A stretch of 12,346 bases of DNA from an uncultured Parasphingopyxis sp. (GTDB lineage: Bacteria; Pseudomonadota; Alphaproteobacteria; Sphingomonadales; Sphingomonadaceae). The DNA is taken from the NCBI GenBank assembly GCA_905479515.1, contig CAJQMX010000016.1:1-12346 (forward strand), written 5' to 3'. A program made the translations under genes and the position numbers. Positions within the stretch are counted from its first letter, which is position 1. Each line of letters begins with the position of its first letter. Below the pieces are notes generated by a model, which was given only the letters and a program-made list of their open reading frames with translations, was not told the origin of the DNA and ran no database searches. Shown piece by piece: positions 1-7,121 of this stretch.

Positions 1-1583
1 AGCGCATTGCCATCAGGCAGCGGCACGGCTGCAAAATCGAAATAGCGGCCATCGCGCAGCGCGAGCCGCCCGCTCTGCTGTTGGCGTTCACCGGTGGCGA
101 CCCGCACGGCGGACTGGATCGCCTCCCCGCTGGCTGGGCTCAGAAACTGGCTGGCGACCGCCTGGGTGAATTCATCGACACGCGGATGTTCCGTAAGAGC
201 GGCCTCATCCAGATCCCAGATCTCGCTGAACCGGCGGTTCCACAGATGCAGGCGCCCATCGGCGGCAAACACGCCAATCGCCTCAGACAGATTGTCCAGC
301 GTTGCCGTGCGGACCCGCAACAGAATATCGCGCGCGCTGGCGAGCTGTGCCTGTTCGGTGCGGTCCTCGAAAATGAGCAGCAACCCGCCATCGGGAAGCG
401 GCTGTGCAACAACGCGCAGATGCGTGCCATCCGTCAGCAGCCAATATTCTTCCACTGGCTCATCACCGAAATGAAACCATTCGCGCCGCTCGGCTTTCCA
501 TTCGGGAAAATCGCGCGCCTCGGGCACGCGGTTCGCTTCGCGCATCCGATCCAGCACCCGATCAAATTCAGGACGGTCGGACAGCCATTCTGTCTTCATC
601 GCGAAAATGCGCTGAAACGGCTGGTTCGAAAAAACGAGCGCGCGATCCGGGCCGAACTGAGCGACACCGGCCGACAGAAGATCCAGCATGTCGCGCTGCG
701 CCCGGGCAAAGCGGCCCAGCTCGCTCCGGGCCTGCTCCAGTTGCTCGACATCAACCGCATAGCCAGCGACGCCAGCATCACCAAGCGGCACATCGACGAT
801 CTGCATCATACGGCGTTCACCGCCCAGGGTTGCCGGAACCGTGCGGATATGCGCCTCGCCATCTTCCCGCACGCGCCCGGCCACGGCCTGCGGGCTATCC
901 GGGCCGGACATTTCGATAAGCTCCAGCCCGCGTGCGATCACTTCGGCGGCATTCTCCGCCTCCACGGCCTTCACATAGGCCTGGTTGACGAGCGTAAGGC
1001 GCAAATCGGGGCCGCGATGCCACATCGGGAAAGGCGCGGCTTCGATCAGGCCTGAAAGAGAGCCCAGCGCTTCACTCGCCCGGTCAGCCCGGCTGGTGAG
1101 CGCCGCTATGTCGCTGCGCGTCTGGGTCGCGTCGAATATCCAGATCATCGCCGATTGATTGCCGCCCATTTCGTCTGGCGCGGGGCCGCCTTGGGCAAAC
1201 AGGATACGGTCTGAGTCTTTGACGCGCAGCTCCATGCCGAAAGGCTTGGCCGTGCGCCGTGCAGATTTTACGGTTTCGGAAAATTCCGCGAACCGCTCCT
1301 CGCTCATCACATCCTTGAGATCAGCCATGCGCTTGGGCGGGCTGTTATATCCCAGCCATTCGGCGAGCCCCGGCCCGGCATCAATCCGGTCCTTGGCATC
1401 GACAACCATGAAAACCGTGGGCGCACTCTGAAGCAGCAAGCCGCCGCGCCGGGCGGCGGCCGCGGCCTGTTCGCCCGCGGCTTTGCGCCGCATCCCGGTC
1501 ACGGTCGCCCAGACGGCTATGCCCAGCCATGCAGCCAGCACCATGCCGGTGACGACAGCAGCCAGTGTCGAAATGGTGATCAT
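1..1583 (-). CDS. Multi-PAS membrane sensor, probable histidine kinase (partial)
   Basis: The reading frame is open from an ATG at 1583-1581 to the left edge, giving 527 whole residues without a stop, so the C-terminus lies outside the window. Residues about 3-28 form one hydrophobic segment (ISTLAAVVTGMVLAAW...) followed by Arg/Lys, which fits a single N-terminal membrane anchor. After it come about four PAS-like repeats: roughly residues 48-155, 175-285, 295-410 and 425-527. The last two carry the pattern typical of sphingomonad PAS sensors (LSAGVAQFGPDRALVFSNQPF and DNLSEAIGVFAADGRLHLWNR). Sensors of this make-up usually end in HisKA and HATPase domains; that part is not visible, so kinase activity is inferred. 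No clear Shine-Dalgarno precedes the chosen ATG. The frame stays open further upstream, but I see no better start there. The gene lies 113 bases downstream of the TonB receptor on the same strand. Confidence 0.8.
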   Translation of the reverse strand, partial: MITISTLAAVVTGMVLAAWLGIAVWATVTGMRRKAAGEQAAAAARRGGLLLQSAPTVFMVVDAKDRIDAGPGLAEWLGYNSPPKRMADLKDVMSEERFAEFSETVKSARRTAKPFGMELRVKDSDRILFAQGGPAPDEMGGNQSAMIWIFDATQTRSDIAALTSRADRASEALGSLSGLIEAAPFPMWHRGPDLRLTLVNQAYVKAVEAENAAEVIARGLELIEMSGPDSPQAVAGRVREDGEAHIRTVPATLGGERRMMQIVDVPLGDAGVAGYAVDVEQLEQARSELGRFARAQRDMLDLLSAGVAQFGPDRALVFSNQPFQRIFAMKTEWLSDRPEFDRVLDRMREANRVPEARDFPEWKAERREWFHFGDEPVEEYWLLTDGTHLRVVAQPLPDGGLLLIFEDRTEQAQLASARDILLRVRTATLDNLSEAIGVFAADGRLHLWNRRFSEIWDLDEAALTEHPRVDEFTQAVASQFLSPASGEAIQSAVRVATGERQQQSGRLALRDGRYFDFAAVPLPDGNA

Positions 1584-1595
1584 TATGCGTGAAAA

Positions 1596-1632
1596 CCCCG
1601 TGTCATCCCGCGCTTCTAGACGCTGACAGGGG
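1596..1632. repeat. Inverted repeat in the receptor-sensor spacer
   Basis: CCCC-g-TGTCA (1596-1605) pairs with TGACAGGGG (1624-1632): nine base pairs with one bulged base around an 18-base loop. It ends 13 bases upstream of the PAS sensor start. No T-run follows on either strand, so it is not a standard intrinsic terminator. It could be an mRNA leader structure or an operator for the sensor gene. Confidence 0.35.
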
Positions 1633-1648
1633 TGTTCGGAAAGATGCG

Positions 1649-1671
1649 ATCACACCCGGCTTGGGAGTGAT
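1649..1671 (-). terminator. Possible weak terminator after the TonB receptor
   Basis: ATCACACCC (1649-1657) and GGGAGTGAT (1663-1671) form a nine-pair stem with one A-A mismatch and a five-base loop, starting 25 bases beyond the receptor stop codon. Read on the minus strand, the stem is followed by CGCATCTTTCC, which is only weakly T-rich. Termination would therefore be partial at best. Confidence 0.3.
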
Positions 1672-1696
1672 AGCACAATTCTGGTCCGCAACCCTC

Positions 1697-3889
1697 CTAA
1701 AAGCTGAACCGGGCACCCACGCGGAAATCGCGGCCGGATATCGGCACGAAATCCTTGGTGAAGGAGGCATGGCGCCGCGCATTCACATTAAAGATGTTGC
1801 TCGCCGATGCGAAGAAGGAACTGCCATTGCTTCTCCCCCAGGGTCGCCAGGCGATGGACGCATTGACGATCGTGAAGCTGTCTGTCGGTGTTTCGAAGCT
1901 GGCGGTGCGATCCTGTTTGGCCGTCCATTCGACCTCGGCCCGCGCATCGAACATGTCCGATTGCGCTTCCAGACCGCCAAGCAGACGCAAGGGCGGGATG
2001 CGCGGGAGCGGCCCGCCACCATCACTTATCGATGCGCGGACATAATCGCCGACAAAATCAGTATTGATGCGGAACGCGCCGATTTCCGCGATCCGGGCCG
2101 ATATTTCTGCCTCGAAACCGATATAACGGGCGTCGCGCTGGAAATATTGGAACACCGGCAGGCCATCTTCTTCAAGTCCGGTATCGGCATCATAGATGAA
2201 ATTGTTGAACCAGCTTGCATAGCCGGTCAGCGCGAAATTCACATTGCCTACCCCGCCGCGCAGATAGGCTTCGAGGCCGAGGCTGGTTTCCGTGTCGAAA
2301 TTGGGATTGCCAATCTCGAATGCCTGGGTCGCGATATGCGGGCCGTTGGAGAACAGTTCCTCGGCTGAAGGTGCGCGTTCGGCGCGTGAAACATTGCCGC
2401 CGATCTTGATACCGGGGCTGATTTCAAAATTTGCGCCAATCGCACCTGAGAAAGCGTCAAAGCTGCGGTCTATGCCCAACGGGCCGGTATCGACACTGCT
2501 ATGCTCATAGCGCCCGGCGACCTCAATATGGGCGGCGCCAAGGTCGAATTCCTGCAAGGTGAAAATCCCCGCCTGTTCCGTGCTGTTTCTCGGAACGAAG
2601 GCCTCTGCGCCAACTGCGTCGAAATCACGGACATAAAGTTGCCCGCCGATCACGCCGCGCCAGCTGCCCTGGGCACGCTGGACCAGCTCGAGACGGCCTT
2701 CGAACCCTTCAACATTGAACACTGTACCGACTTCGTCGCCTTCAAATTCGGTGTGCGTATAGTCGGAATAGCCGAGCCTCAGGCGGATATTTTCGAAAAA
2801 CCCGGAAGAAACATTGATCGCACCGCGCAAATCAATGCGGATCTGCTCCAGATCGATCGTGACGGGCACGTCACCATGCTCATGGCCTTCTTCGTCATGA
2901 TCTTCGTCATGATCGTCGTCATCATGATCGTCATGGTCGTCGTCATCATGATCTTCTTCATGAGCATGCTCGGCACCGGGCCGACCGGGAATACCATAAT
3001 TGCTGTCAAAAAAGCTTACCGACGCCCCAAGATTTCCCCATTCTTCGATGAATGCAATCCCTACGCCCGCTGTTTGGGTTTCGGTCGCAGAATTGGGAAC
3101 CGTGCCGCGCAGATTGGCAAATTCGAGCGCCTCTTCAGCTTCCTCGAGATGGCCTTCTTCGGTTTCCTCGGCGGCAATGGCGAATTGCTCTGCACGCAAT
3201 TCAGGTGAGAGCGTGTAACCGGCAATATCCAGATCATCACTTTCGCGGAAGCTGCCATCGACATGGATCACAAGATTGCTGGTCAGCGGAAGGTCGATGC
3301 CGCCCGCAATGCTCCGCTCATCGGCAGCAGAGCCATAAGAGGCGACCGCATCGATATGCACGGCCTCGTCCGGCACTTCGCGCGGGATGCGCCGATCGAA
3401 CACATTGACGGCGCCGCCAATGGCCTGGCTGCCGAATAGCAATGCCGCCGGTCCGCGCAAAACCTCAATCCGATAGGCGGTGATAGGATCAATGGTAACC
3501 GCGTGATCGGCCGAGGTGTTGGAGGCGTCGATTGCGCCAATTCCGTCGGTCAGTACGCGAACACGTTCACCCTGCATGCCGCGCAGCACGGGGCGAGAGG
3601 CACCGGGCGTGAAAGAGGTGGCTGAAACACCGGGCAGCGAAGTCAGCACGTCGCCGATCTGCGCCCTGATGTTCTGATCAAGCTCGGTTCCCGACATTGT
3701 CGACGTTCCCGCAAGCAGGTCCAGCTCGTCGATAAAGGATGCGGTGACAACAATTTCCGCACTGGCATCGCCGTGGAAATCGTCGCCGGAGCGCTGTTCG
3801 GAGGAGTCCTGCGCATAGGCTGGGACGGCGATGATGGCGGCACTGGCGACCAGAAGTGCTTTGTGACGCGTAAGGGCTGTGTTTTTCAT
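1697..3889 (-). CDS. TonB-dependent outer-membrane receptor, zinc (ZnuD-like) type
   Basis: This 730-residue protein would bring a metal or metal complex across the outer membrane using TonB energy. A Sec signal peptide is clear (KALLVASAAIIAVPAYA, cleavage near residue 26). The plug domain spans about residues 40-165, with typical segments LPGVSATSFTPGASRPVLRG and VLRGPAALLFGSQAIGGAVN. The beta-barrel follows and ends in a terminal Phe (RVGARFSF), the usual outer-membrane signature. Residues 307-340 are an extreme acidic/His stretch with nine His and 22 Asp/Glu in 34 residues. It directly follows YGIPGRPG and precedes VTIDLEQIRIDLRG, the layout seen in ZnuD-type zinc receptors. Zinc specificity is inferred from this loop and from a Zur-like dyad in the promoter; nickel or cobalt remains possible. 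The start ATG at 3889 is fixed by the signal peptide, although its Shine-Dalgarno is weak. The gene sits between ahcY and the PAS sensor and appears to be transcribed on its own. Confidence 0.88.
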   Translation of the reverse strand: MKNTALTRHKALLVASAAIIAVPAYAQDSSEQRSGDDFHGDASAEIVVTASFIDELDLLAGTSTMSGTELDQNIRAQIGDVLTSLPGVSATSFTPGASRPVLRGMQGERVRVLTDGIGAIDASNTSADHAVTIDPITAYRIEVLRGPAALLFGSQAIGGAVNVFDRRIPREVPDEAVHIDAVASYGSAADERSIAGGIDLPLTSNLVIHVDGSFRESDDLDIAGYTLSPELRAEQFAIAAEETEEGHLEEAEEALEFANLRGTVPNSATETQTAGVGIAFIEEWGNLGASVSFFDSNYGIPGRPGAEHAHEEDHDDDDHDDHDDDDHDEDHDEEGHEHGDVPVTIDLEQIRIDLRGAINVSSGFFENIRLRLGYSDYTHTEFEGDEVGTVFNVEGFEGRLELVQRAQGSWRGVIGGQLYVRDFDAVGAEAFVPRNSTEQAGIFTLQEFDLGAAHIEVAGRYEHSSVDTGPLGIDRSFDAFSGAIGANFEISPGIKIGGNVSRAERAPSAEELFSNGPHIATQAFEIGNPNFDTETSLGLEAYLRGGVGNVNFALTGYASWFNNFIYDADTGLEEDGLPVFQYFQRDARYIGFEAEISARIAEIGAFRINTDFVGDYVRASISDGGGPLPRIPPLRLLGGLEAQSDMFDARAEVEWTAKQDRTASFETPTDSFTIVNASIAWRPWGRSNGSSFFASASNIFNVNARRHASFTKDFVPISGRDFRVGARFSF
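2870..2971 (-). repeat. Low-complexity His/Asp codon repeat in the receptor gene
   Basis: The minus strand reads as iterated CAT/CAC and GAT/GAC/GAA codons; the plus strand shows recurring catgatcgtcgt-like units. It encodes receptor residues 307-340. Such repeats can change length by slippage in whole codons without breaking the frame. The protein segment probably lies in an extracellular loop or plug-proximal region and binds divalent metal. Confidence 0.75.
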
Positions 3890-3904
3890 GACGACGACCT
3901 AGAA

Positions 3905-3922
3905 GAGATGTAACAACATATC
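3905..3922. promoter_or_regulatory. Candidate Zur operator upstream of the TonB receptor
   Basis: On the minus strand, GATATGTTGTTACATCTC is an imperfect dyad, GAnATGTnnnnACATnTC, with six of nine positions paired. It lies 16 bases upstream of the receptor start codon. Alphaproteobacterial Zur boxes are AT-rich dyads with an ATGT...ACAT core, and Zur commonly represses zinc TonB receptors. A loose -35 (TTGATG) 17 bases before TTACAT would put the dyad over the -10 region, as expected for repression. The assignment rests on pattern similarity and gene context only. Confidence 0.5.
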
Positions 3923-3979
3923 AATCTATGCATCAAGCAGTTCATCGAACACAGCTCTCCGTTCATCGCTGCAGCGCAC

Positions 3980-4015
3980 AAAAAAAGGCGCCCGTTTCAT
4001 CAACGGACGCCTTTT
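3980..4015 (-). terminator. Intrinsic terminator of ahcY
   Basis: GGCGCCCGTT (3987-3996) and AACGGACGCC (4002-4011) form a ten-pair stem with one mismatch and a five-base loop. It is flanked by seven A (3980-3986) and four T (4012-4015). Read on the minus strand it is a GC-rich hairpin followed by seven T, 21 bases after the ahcY stop codon. It should separate ahcY transcription from the TonB receptor promoter. Confidence 0.9.
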
Positions 4016-4036
4016 GATGATCGCTAGTGGACGACT

Positions 4037-5428
4037 CTAATAGCGGTACTGGTCGCTCTTGAACGGGCCGGACTGCGGCACGCCGATATATTTGGCCTGC
4101 TCTTCGCTCAGCTCGCTCAGCTCAACATTGAGTTTGGCGAGATGCAGCATGGCGACCTTCTCATCGAGATGCTTAGGCAGGACATAGACGTCATTGTCGT
4201 AATTGCCGGTATTCGTCCAAAGCTCGATCTGCGCCAGCACCTGGTTGGTGAAACTGGCCGACATCACGAAGCTCGGATGGCCCGTGGCATTGCCGAGGTT
4301 AAGCAGACGACCCTGCGAGAGGAGAAGCATCCGCTTGCCGTCCGGGAAGGTGTACATATCAACCTGCGGCTTCACTTCGACATGCTCGAGATTGGCGAGA
4401 GCGCCGACCTGAATTTCATTGTCAAAATGGCCGATATTGCCAACAATCGCCATGTCTTTCATCGCGCGCATATGATCGATGGTGATGACGTCCTTGTTGC
4501 CGGTCGTCGTCACGAAGATATCGGCGATCGGCGCCGCATTTTCCATCGTCATGACCGCAAAGCCGTCCATTGCCGCCTGCAACGCACAGATCGGATCGAT
4601 TTCAGTAACCACAACGCGGGCACCAGCACCGCGCAGCGAAGCCGCCGAGCCCTTGCCGACATCGCCGTAACCGGCAACCACGGCGAGCTTGCCCGCCATC
4701 ATCACATCGGTGCCGCGGCGGATGCCGTCGACCAGCGACTCTTTGCAGCCATATTTGTTGTCGAATTTTGACTTGGTGACGCTGTCATTCACATTGATCG
4801 CAGGGAAAGGCAGCTTGCCCTCCTTGGCGAGTTCATAAAGGCGGTGAACACCGGTGGTCGTTTCCTCCGACACACCTTTGATCGCATCACGCGTCTTGGT
4901 GAAGAAACCGGGCGTTGCAGCAAGGCGCTTCTTGAGCACCTTCTGCATTTCCTCTTCTTCCTCGTTGGACGGCGCCGGCATCTCTTCGCCCGCTTCAACG
5001 CGTGCGCCCCAGATGATGTACATCGTGGCATCGCCGCCATCATCGAGGATCAGGTTGCAGGGATCATCGCCCCACTGGAAGATATGATCGACATATTCCC
5101 AATATTCAGCGAGCGTCTCACCCTTCTTGGCGAAAACCGGCACGCCGGACGCCGCGATAACAGCCGCTGCATGGTCCTGCGTCGAATAGATGTTGCATGA
5201 AGACCAGCGCACTTCCGCACCCAGCGCCGTCAGCGTCTCGATGAGCGCCGCTGTCTGGATCGTCATGTGGAGGCACCCTGCGATGCGCGCGCCCTTGAGC
5301 GGCTTGGACGCGCCAAATTCTTCGCGCGTCGACATCAGGCCGGGCATTTCGGTTTCTGCGATATCCAGTTCGCGCCGTCCGTAATCGGCAAGCGAAATAT
5401 CGGCTACAATATAATCCTGGTCGGCCAT
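4037..5428 (-). CDS. ahcY: S-adenosylhomocysteine hydrolase (adenosylhomocysteinase)
   Basis: This cytoplasmic NAD-dependent enzyme splits S-adenosylhomocysteine into homocysteine and adenosine, which removes the inhibitor of methyltransferases and recycles the methyl cycle. The 463-residue protein has the substrate-domain segments HMTIQTA (54-60), CNIYSTQDH and DDGGD. It also has [10 protein letters not shown] with catalytic Glu near 189-190, [11 protein letters not shown] with the conserved Lys and Asp, and the NAD loop [10 protein letters not shown] (253-262). GHFDNEI and the conserved C-terminus KSDQYRY, which reaches into the partner subunit's NAD site, complete the set. The insert around residues 145-185 is usual for bacterial and plant enzymes. 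The start is set at ATG 5428 because AGGAG stands six bases before it. An in-frame ATG at 5455 has only a T-run upstream and would add nine non-conserved residues. The leader carries a palindrome and a terminator-like hairpin, annotated separately. Confidence 0.97.
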   Translation of the reverse strand: MADQDYIVADISLADYGRRELDIAETEMPGLMSTREEFGASKPLKGARIAGCLHMTIQTAALIETLTALGAEVRWSSCNIYSTQDHAAAVIAASGVPVFAKKGETLAEYWEYVDHIFQWGDDPCNLILDDGGDATMYIIWGARVEAGEEMPAPSNEEEEEMQKVLKKRLAATPGFFTKTRDAIKGVSEETTTGVHRLYELAKEGKLPFPAINVNDSVTKSKFDNKYGCKESLVDGIRRGTDVMMAGKLAVVAGYGDVGKGSAASLRGAGARVVVTEIDPICALQAAMDGFAVMTMENAAPIADIFVTTTGNKDVITIDHMRAMKDMAIVGNIGHFDNEIQVGALANLEHVEVKPQVDMYTFPDGKRMLLLSQGRLLNLGNATGHPSFVMSASFTNQVLAQIELWTNTGNYDNDVYVLPKHLDEKVAMLHLAKLNVELSELSEEQAKYIGVPQSGPFKSDQYRY

Positions 5429-5455
5429 TAAGGGCTCCTGTTGGGGCGTGGACAT

Positions 5456-5487
5456 AAAAAAGAAGGCCGCACGAAAGCCGGGCGACC
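5456..5487 (-). promoter_or_regulatory. Terminator-like hairpin in the ahcY leader (possible attenuator)
   Basis: On the minus strand, GGTCGC (5487-5482) pairs with GCGGCC (5470-5465), six pairs including one G-U, around an 11-base loop. TTCTTTTTT (5464-5456) follows immediately. This hairpin plus T-run lies after the inferred promoter and 27 bases before the ahcY start, where an attenuator or riboswitch expression platform would sit. I could not match the leader to the SAH or SAM riboswitch consensus I know. It could also be a weak fortuitous stem. Confidence 0.4.
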
Positions 5488-5532
5488 GTTATGGGAGCCA
5501 TTTACCGAGGCCCGCCCCCGATTGCAAGGAGG

Positions 5533-5552
5533 ATATAAAGATTTCTTTATAT
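5533..5552. promoter_or_regulatory. 20-bp palindrome upstream of ahcY, candidate operator
   Basis: The minus strand reads ATATAAAGAAATCTTTATAT: two perfect eight-base arms around AAAT. It overlaps the likely -10 box of ahcY, so a bound protein would block the promoter. ahcY in Proteobacteria can be controlled by the ArsR-family repressor SahR, which answers to S-adenosylhomocysteine and binds AT-rich palindromes. Assigning this site to SahR is an inference; no regulator gene is in the window. Confidence 0.55.
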
Positions 5553-5575
5553 GTCGATATTCAGGCTTATTGTCC
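5546..5575 (-). promoter_or_regulatory. Probable ahcY promoter
   Basis: On the minus strand a -10 box TATAAA (5551-5546, five of six consensus bases) lies 18 bases after GGACAA (5575-5570), a weak -35. The -35 overlaps the last codons of the upstream amidohydrolase gene. Transcription would start near 5539 and give a leader of about 110 bases. Confidence 0.45.
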
Positions 5576-7048
5576 TGTACGTTGCGCCCCCTGCACGGCG
5601 AGCGCTTCCAGAACATTCGCCGCAGATCGGTCATAGTCTGTTTGGGTGGAGGCCTCGATGAGCGCCGCGCGCCCGGCGATATCGATCAGCCTTCCATTGA
5701 AGACAATCGCAACCGGCTCGCGAAGGACACCGATATCGGCAAGCGGATCGCTTTCGACGAGAATCAGGTCGGCACGGTAGCCCGCGGCGATACGCCCTAC
5801 CCTGTCCTCTTCGCCAAGCGCCCGGGCGGCATTTACCGTCGCAGTCTGTAGCGCCTGGTAGGGTGTGAGCCCGGCTTCTACCATGAGTTCCAGTTCGTCA
5901 TGCAGGGAGATGCCTGGAATGTTCGTGAAGATACCGGAGTCCGACCCGGCAACGATCGACACGCCCTCTTCCTGGAAAATTCGCGTGACTGTTTGATAAA
6001 AGGCTAACTGCCCGGCAGCGCGCTCAGCATCTTCGGCGGACCAGCGCGCATATTGCGGCGCTTCCATCTCGGAAATGAACGGGTTTAGTCGGTCGGTGCC
6101 GGGGCGGGAGAGATAGGCACCTTCGCTTTCCGCGACGCGGTAGAGATTGGCGAAGGCGACCAATGTCGCGTCGACAGGGACGGCGGCAGCGGCAATCCGC
6201 CGGGCCAGTGCGCGCGCAGCCTGTTCATCGTGCTGGTCACGCAGGCCATGCCAGACGATGGATTCCACATGCTCTATCGTTTCAAAACCATCGTCCAGCA
6301 GCTCGTCAAAGGCGATGTTGAAGGGCCGTTCCTGTGGCATGCCGGGCTCGCGCACCCCTTCCGGCGTATGGCCGGTAACACGCATGCCGAGCGCCGCAGC
6401 CTCGTCGTGTATCGCCTCGTAGCTGGTTCGGGACAGATTCGAATAAACCTTCACCCGGCGATAACCCGTTTCAAAATGGGTCCGCACGGCTGCTCGGGCA
6501 TCTTCGGGCGTGTCGACAATCTGGTGGTTCGGCTGCGCATTGGGACCGGATCCGTTGAGGATCGGCCCGGAGGTCAGAATACGCGGGCCAACTATCTCGC
6601 CTGCCTCGACCCGGTCACGCATCGGCAGCAGAAAAGGCATGCCGGACAGGTTGCGCACCGTCGTCACGCCGTGGGCGAGATAGGAACCCAGTTCGGCCTC
6701 ATCCCAGATATGGACATGCATGTCGTACAGGCCCGGGATCACTGTACGGCCATTGCCCTCAACGACGCGTACATCATCGGGCGCTTCCGTCTCTGCATCG
6801 ATTCCGATTGAAGCGATGGTTCCGCCGCGGACAAGCACGGAGACGCGGTCGCTGGTTACAGGCTCCGCACCGGAAAAATCGATAATGCGGACATCGCGGA
6901 TCAGCAACGTGTTCACACGCGCTTCCCCGGTCTGCGCATCCAGCGGAAGCAACGGAAGAAAACAGAACAGGATGAAGGCGAAGCTGATCGATCGCAGCAA
7001 CAGCCGTGAAAACTGGTCCATTACGCCGCATTTCGTCCCGAGCTTCAT
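5567..7048 (-). CDS. Secreted amidohydrolase (imidazolonepropionase/prolidase-like)
   Basis: This 493-residue metal-dependent hydrolase of the amidohydrolase superfamily is probably exported. An N-terminal hydrophobic stretch (SFAFILFCFLPLLPLDA) suggests signal-peptide cleavage near residue 38. Metal-site motifs appear in order: HVH (111-113, in LYDMHVHIWDE), Lys200 in RRVKVYS as a candidate carbamylated bridging Lys, His227 in TGHTPEG, His260 in IEHVES, and Asp370 in AGSDSG. The flanking small beta-domain halves are also present (LLIRDVRIIDFSG near the start; RVGRIAAGYRADLILVESDPL near the end). Related exported members cleave dipeptides or cyclic amides; the substrate here cannot be read from sequence. 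A GTG (7051) directly precedes ATG 7048. ATG was chosen because GGAGG lies five bases before it, and the in-frame ATG at 7020 lacks such a site. The stop codon overlaps the ahcY promoter region. Confidence 0.88.
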   Translation of the reverse strand: MKLGTKCGVMDQFSRLLLRSISFAFILFCFLPLLPLDAQTGEARVNTLLIRDVRIIDFSGAEPVTSDRVSVLVRGGTIASIGIDAETEAPDDVRVVEGNGRTVIPGLYDMHVHIWDEAELGSYLAHGVTTVRNLSGMPFLLPMRDRVEAGEIVGPRILTSGPILNGSGPNAQPNHQIVDTPEDARAAVRTHFETGYRRVKVYSNLSRTSYEAIHDEAAALGMRVTGHTPEGVREPGMPQERPFNIAFDELLDDGFETIEHVESIVWHGLRDQHDEQAARALARRIAAAAVPVDATLVAFANLYRVAESEGAYLSRPGTDRLNPFISEMEAPQYARWSAEDAERAAGQLAFYQTVTRIFQEEGVSIVAGSDSGIFTNIPGISLHDELELMVEAGLTPYQALQTATVNAARALGEEDRVGRIAAGYRADLILVESDPLADIGVLREPVAIVFNGRLIDIAGRAALIEASTQTDYDRSAANVLEALAVQGAQRTGQ

Positions 7049-7121
7049 CACGCCCTCCCTTTCGGAAAAGCGGTTTAATCAGCTTGTTTCATGAACTCAA
7101 CCGGGCCAATTCCGCCGTGGC

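Noticed and set aside
81..1055. 324-residue plus-strand frame opposite the PAS sensor
   Set aside because: It lies antisense to a continuous minus-strand frame with clear PAS repeats, has no recognisable motif or ribosome site, and is a product of high GC codon bias.
2501..3208. Plus-strand frame with a very hydrophobic Met/Ile/Val stretch that looks like a membrane helix
   Set aside because: The stretch is the complement of the His/Asp codon repeat of the TonB receptor (GAT/GAC and CAT read as Ile/Val/Met). It is a shadow, not a membrane protein gene.
4142..4771. 209-residue plus-strand frame opposite ahcY
   Set aside because: It is fully antisense to the well-conserved ahcY coding sequence and has no motif of its own.
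5429..5545. SAH or SAM riboswitch in the ahcY leader
   Set aside because: The leader lacks the conserved cores I know for these classes. Only a generic terminator-like hairpin can be supported from sequence.
7049..7121. Separate promoter for the amidohydrolase (TTGAGT, 17 bases, TAAACC)
   Set aside because: Both boxes match consensus poorly. It is mentioned with the GNAT gene but is not strong enough for its own entry.
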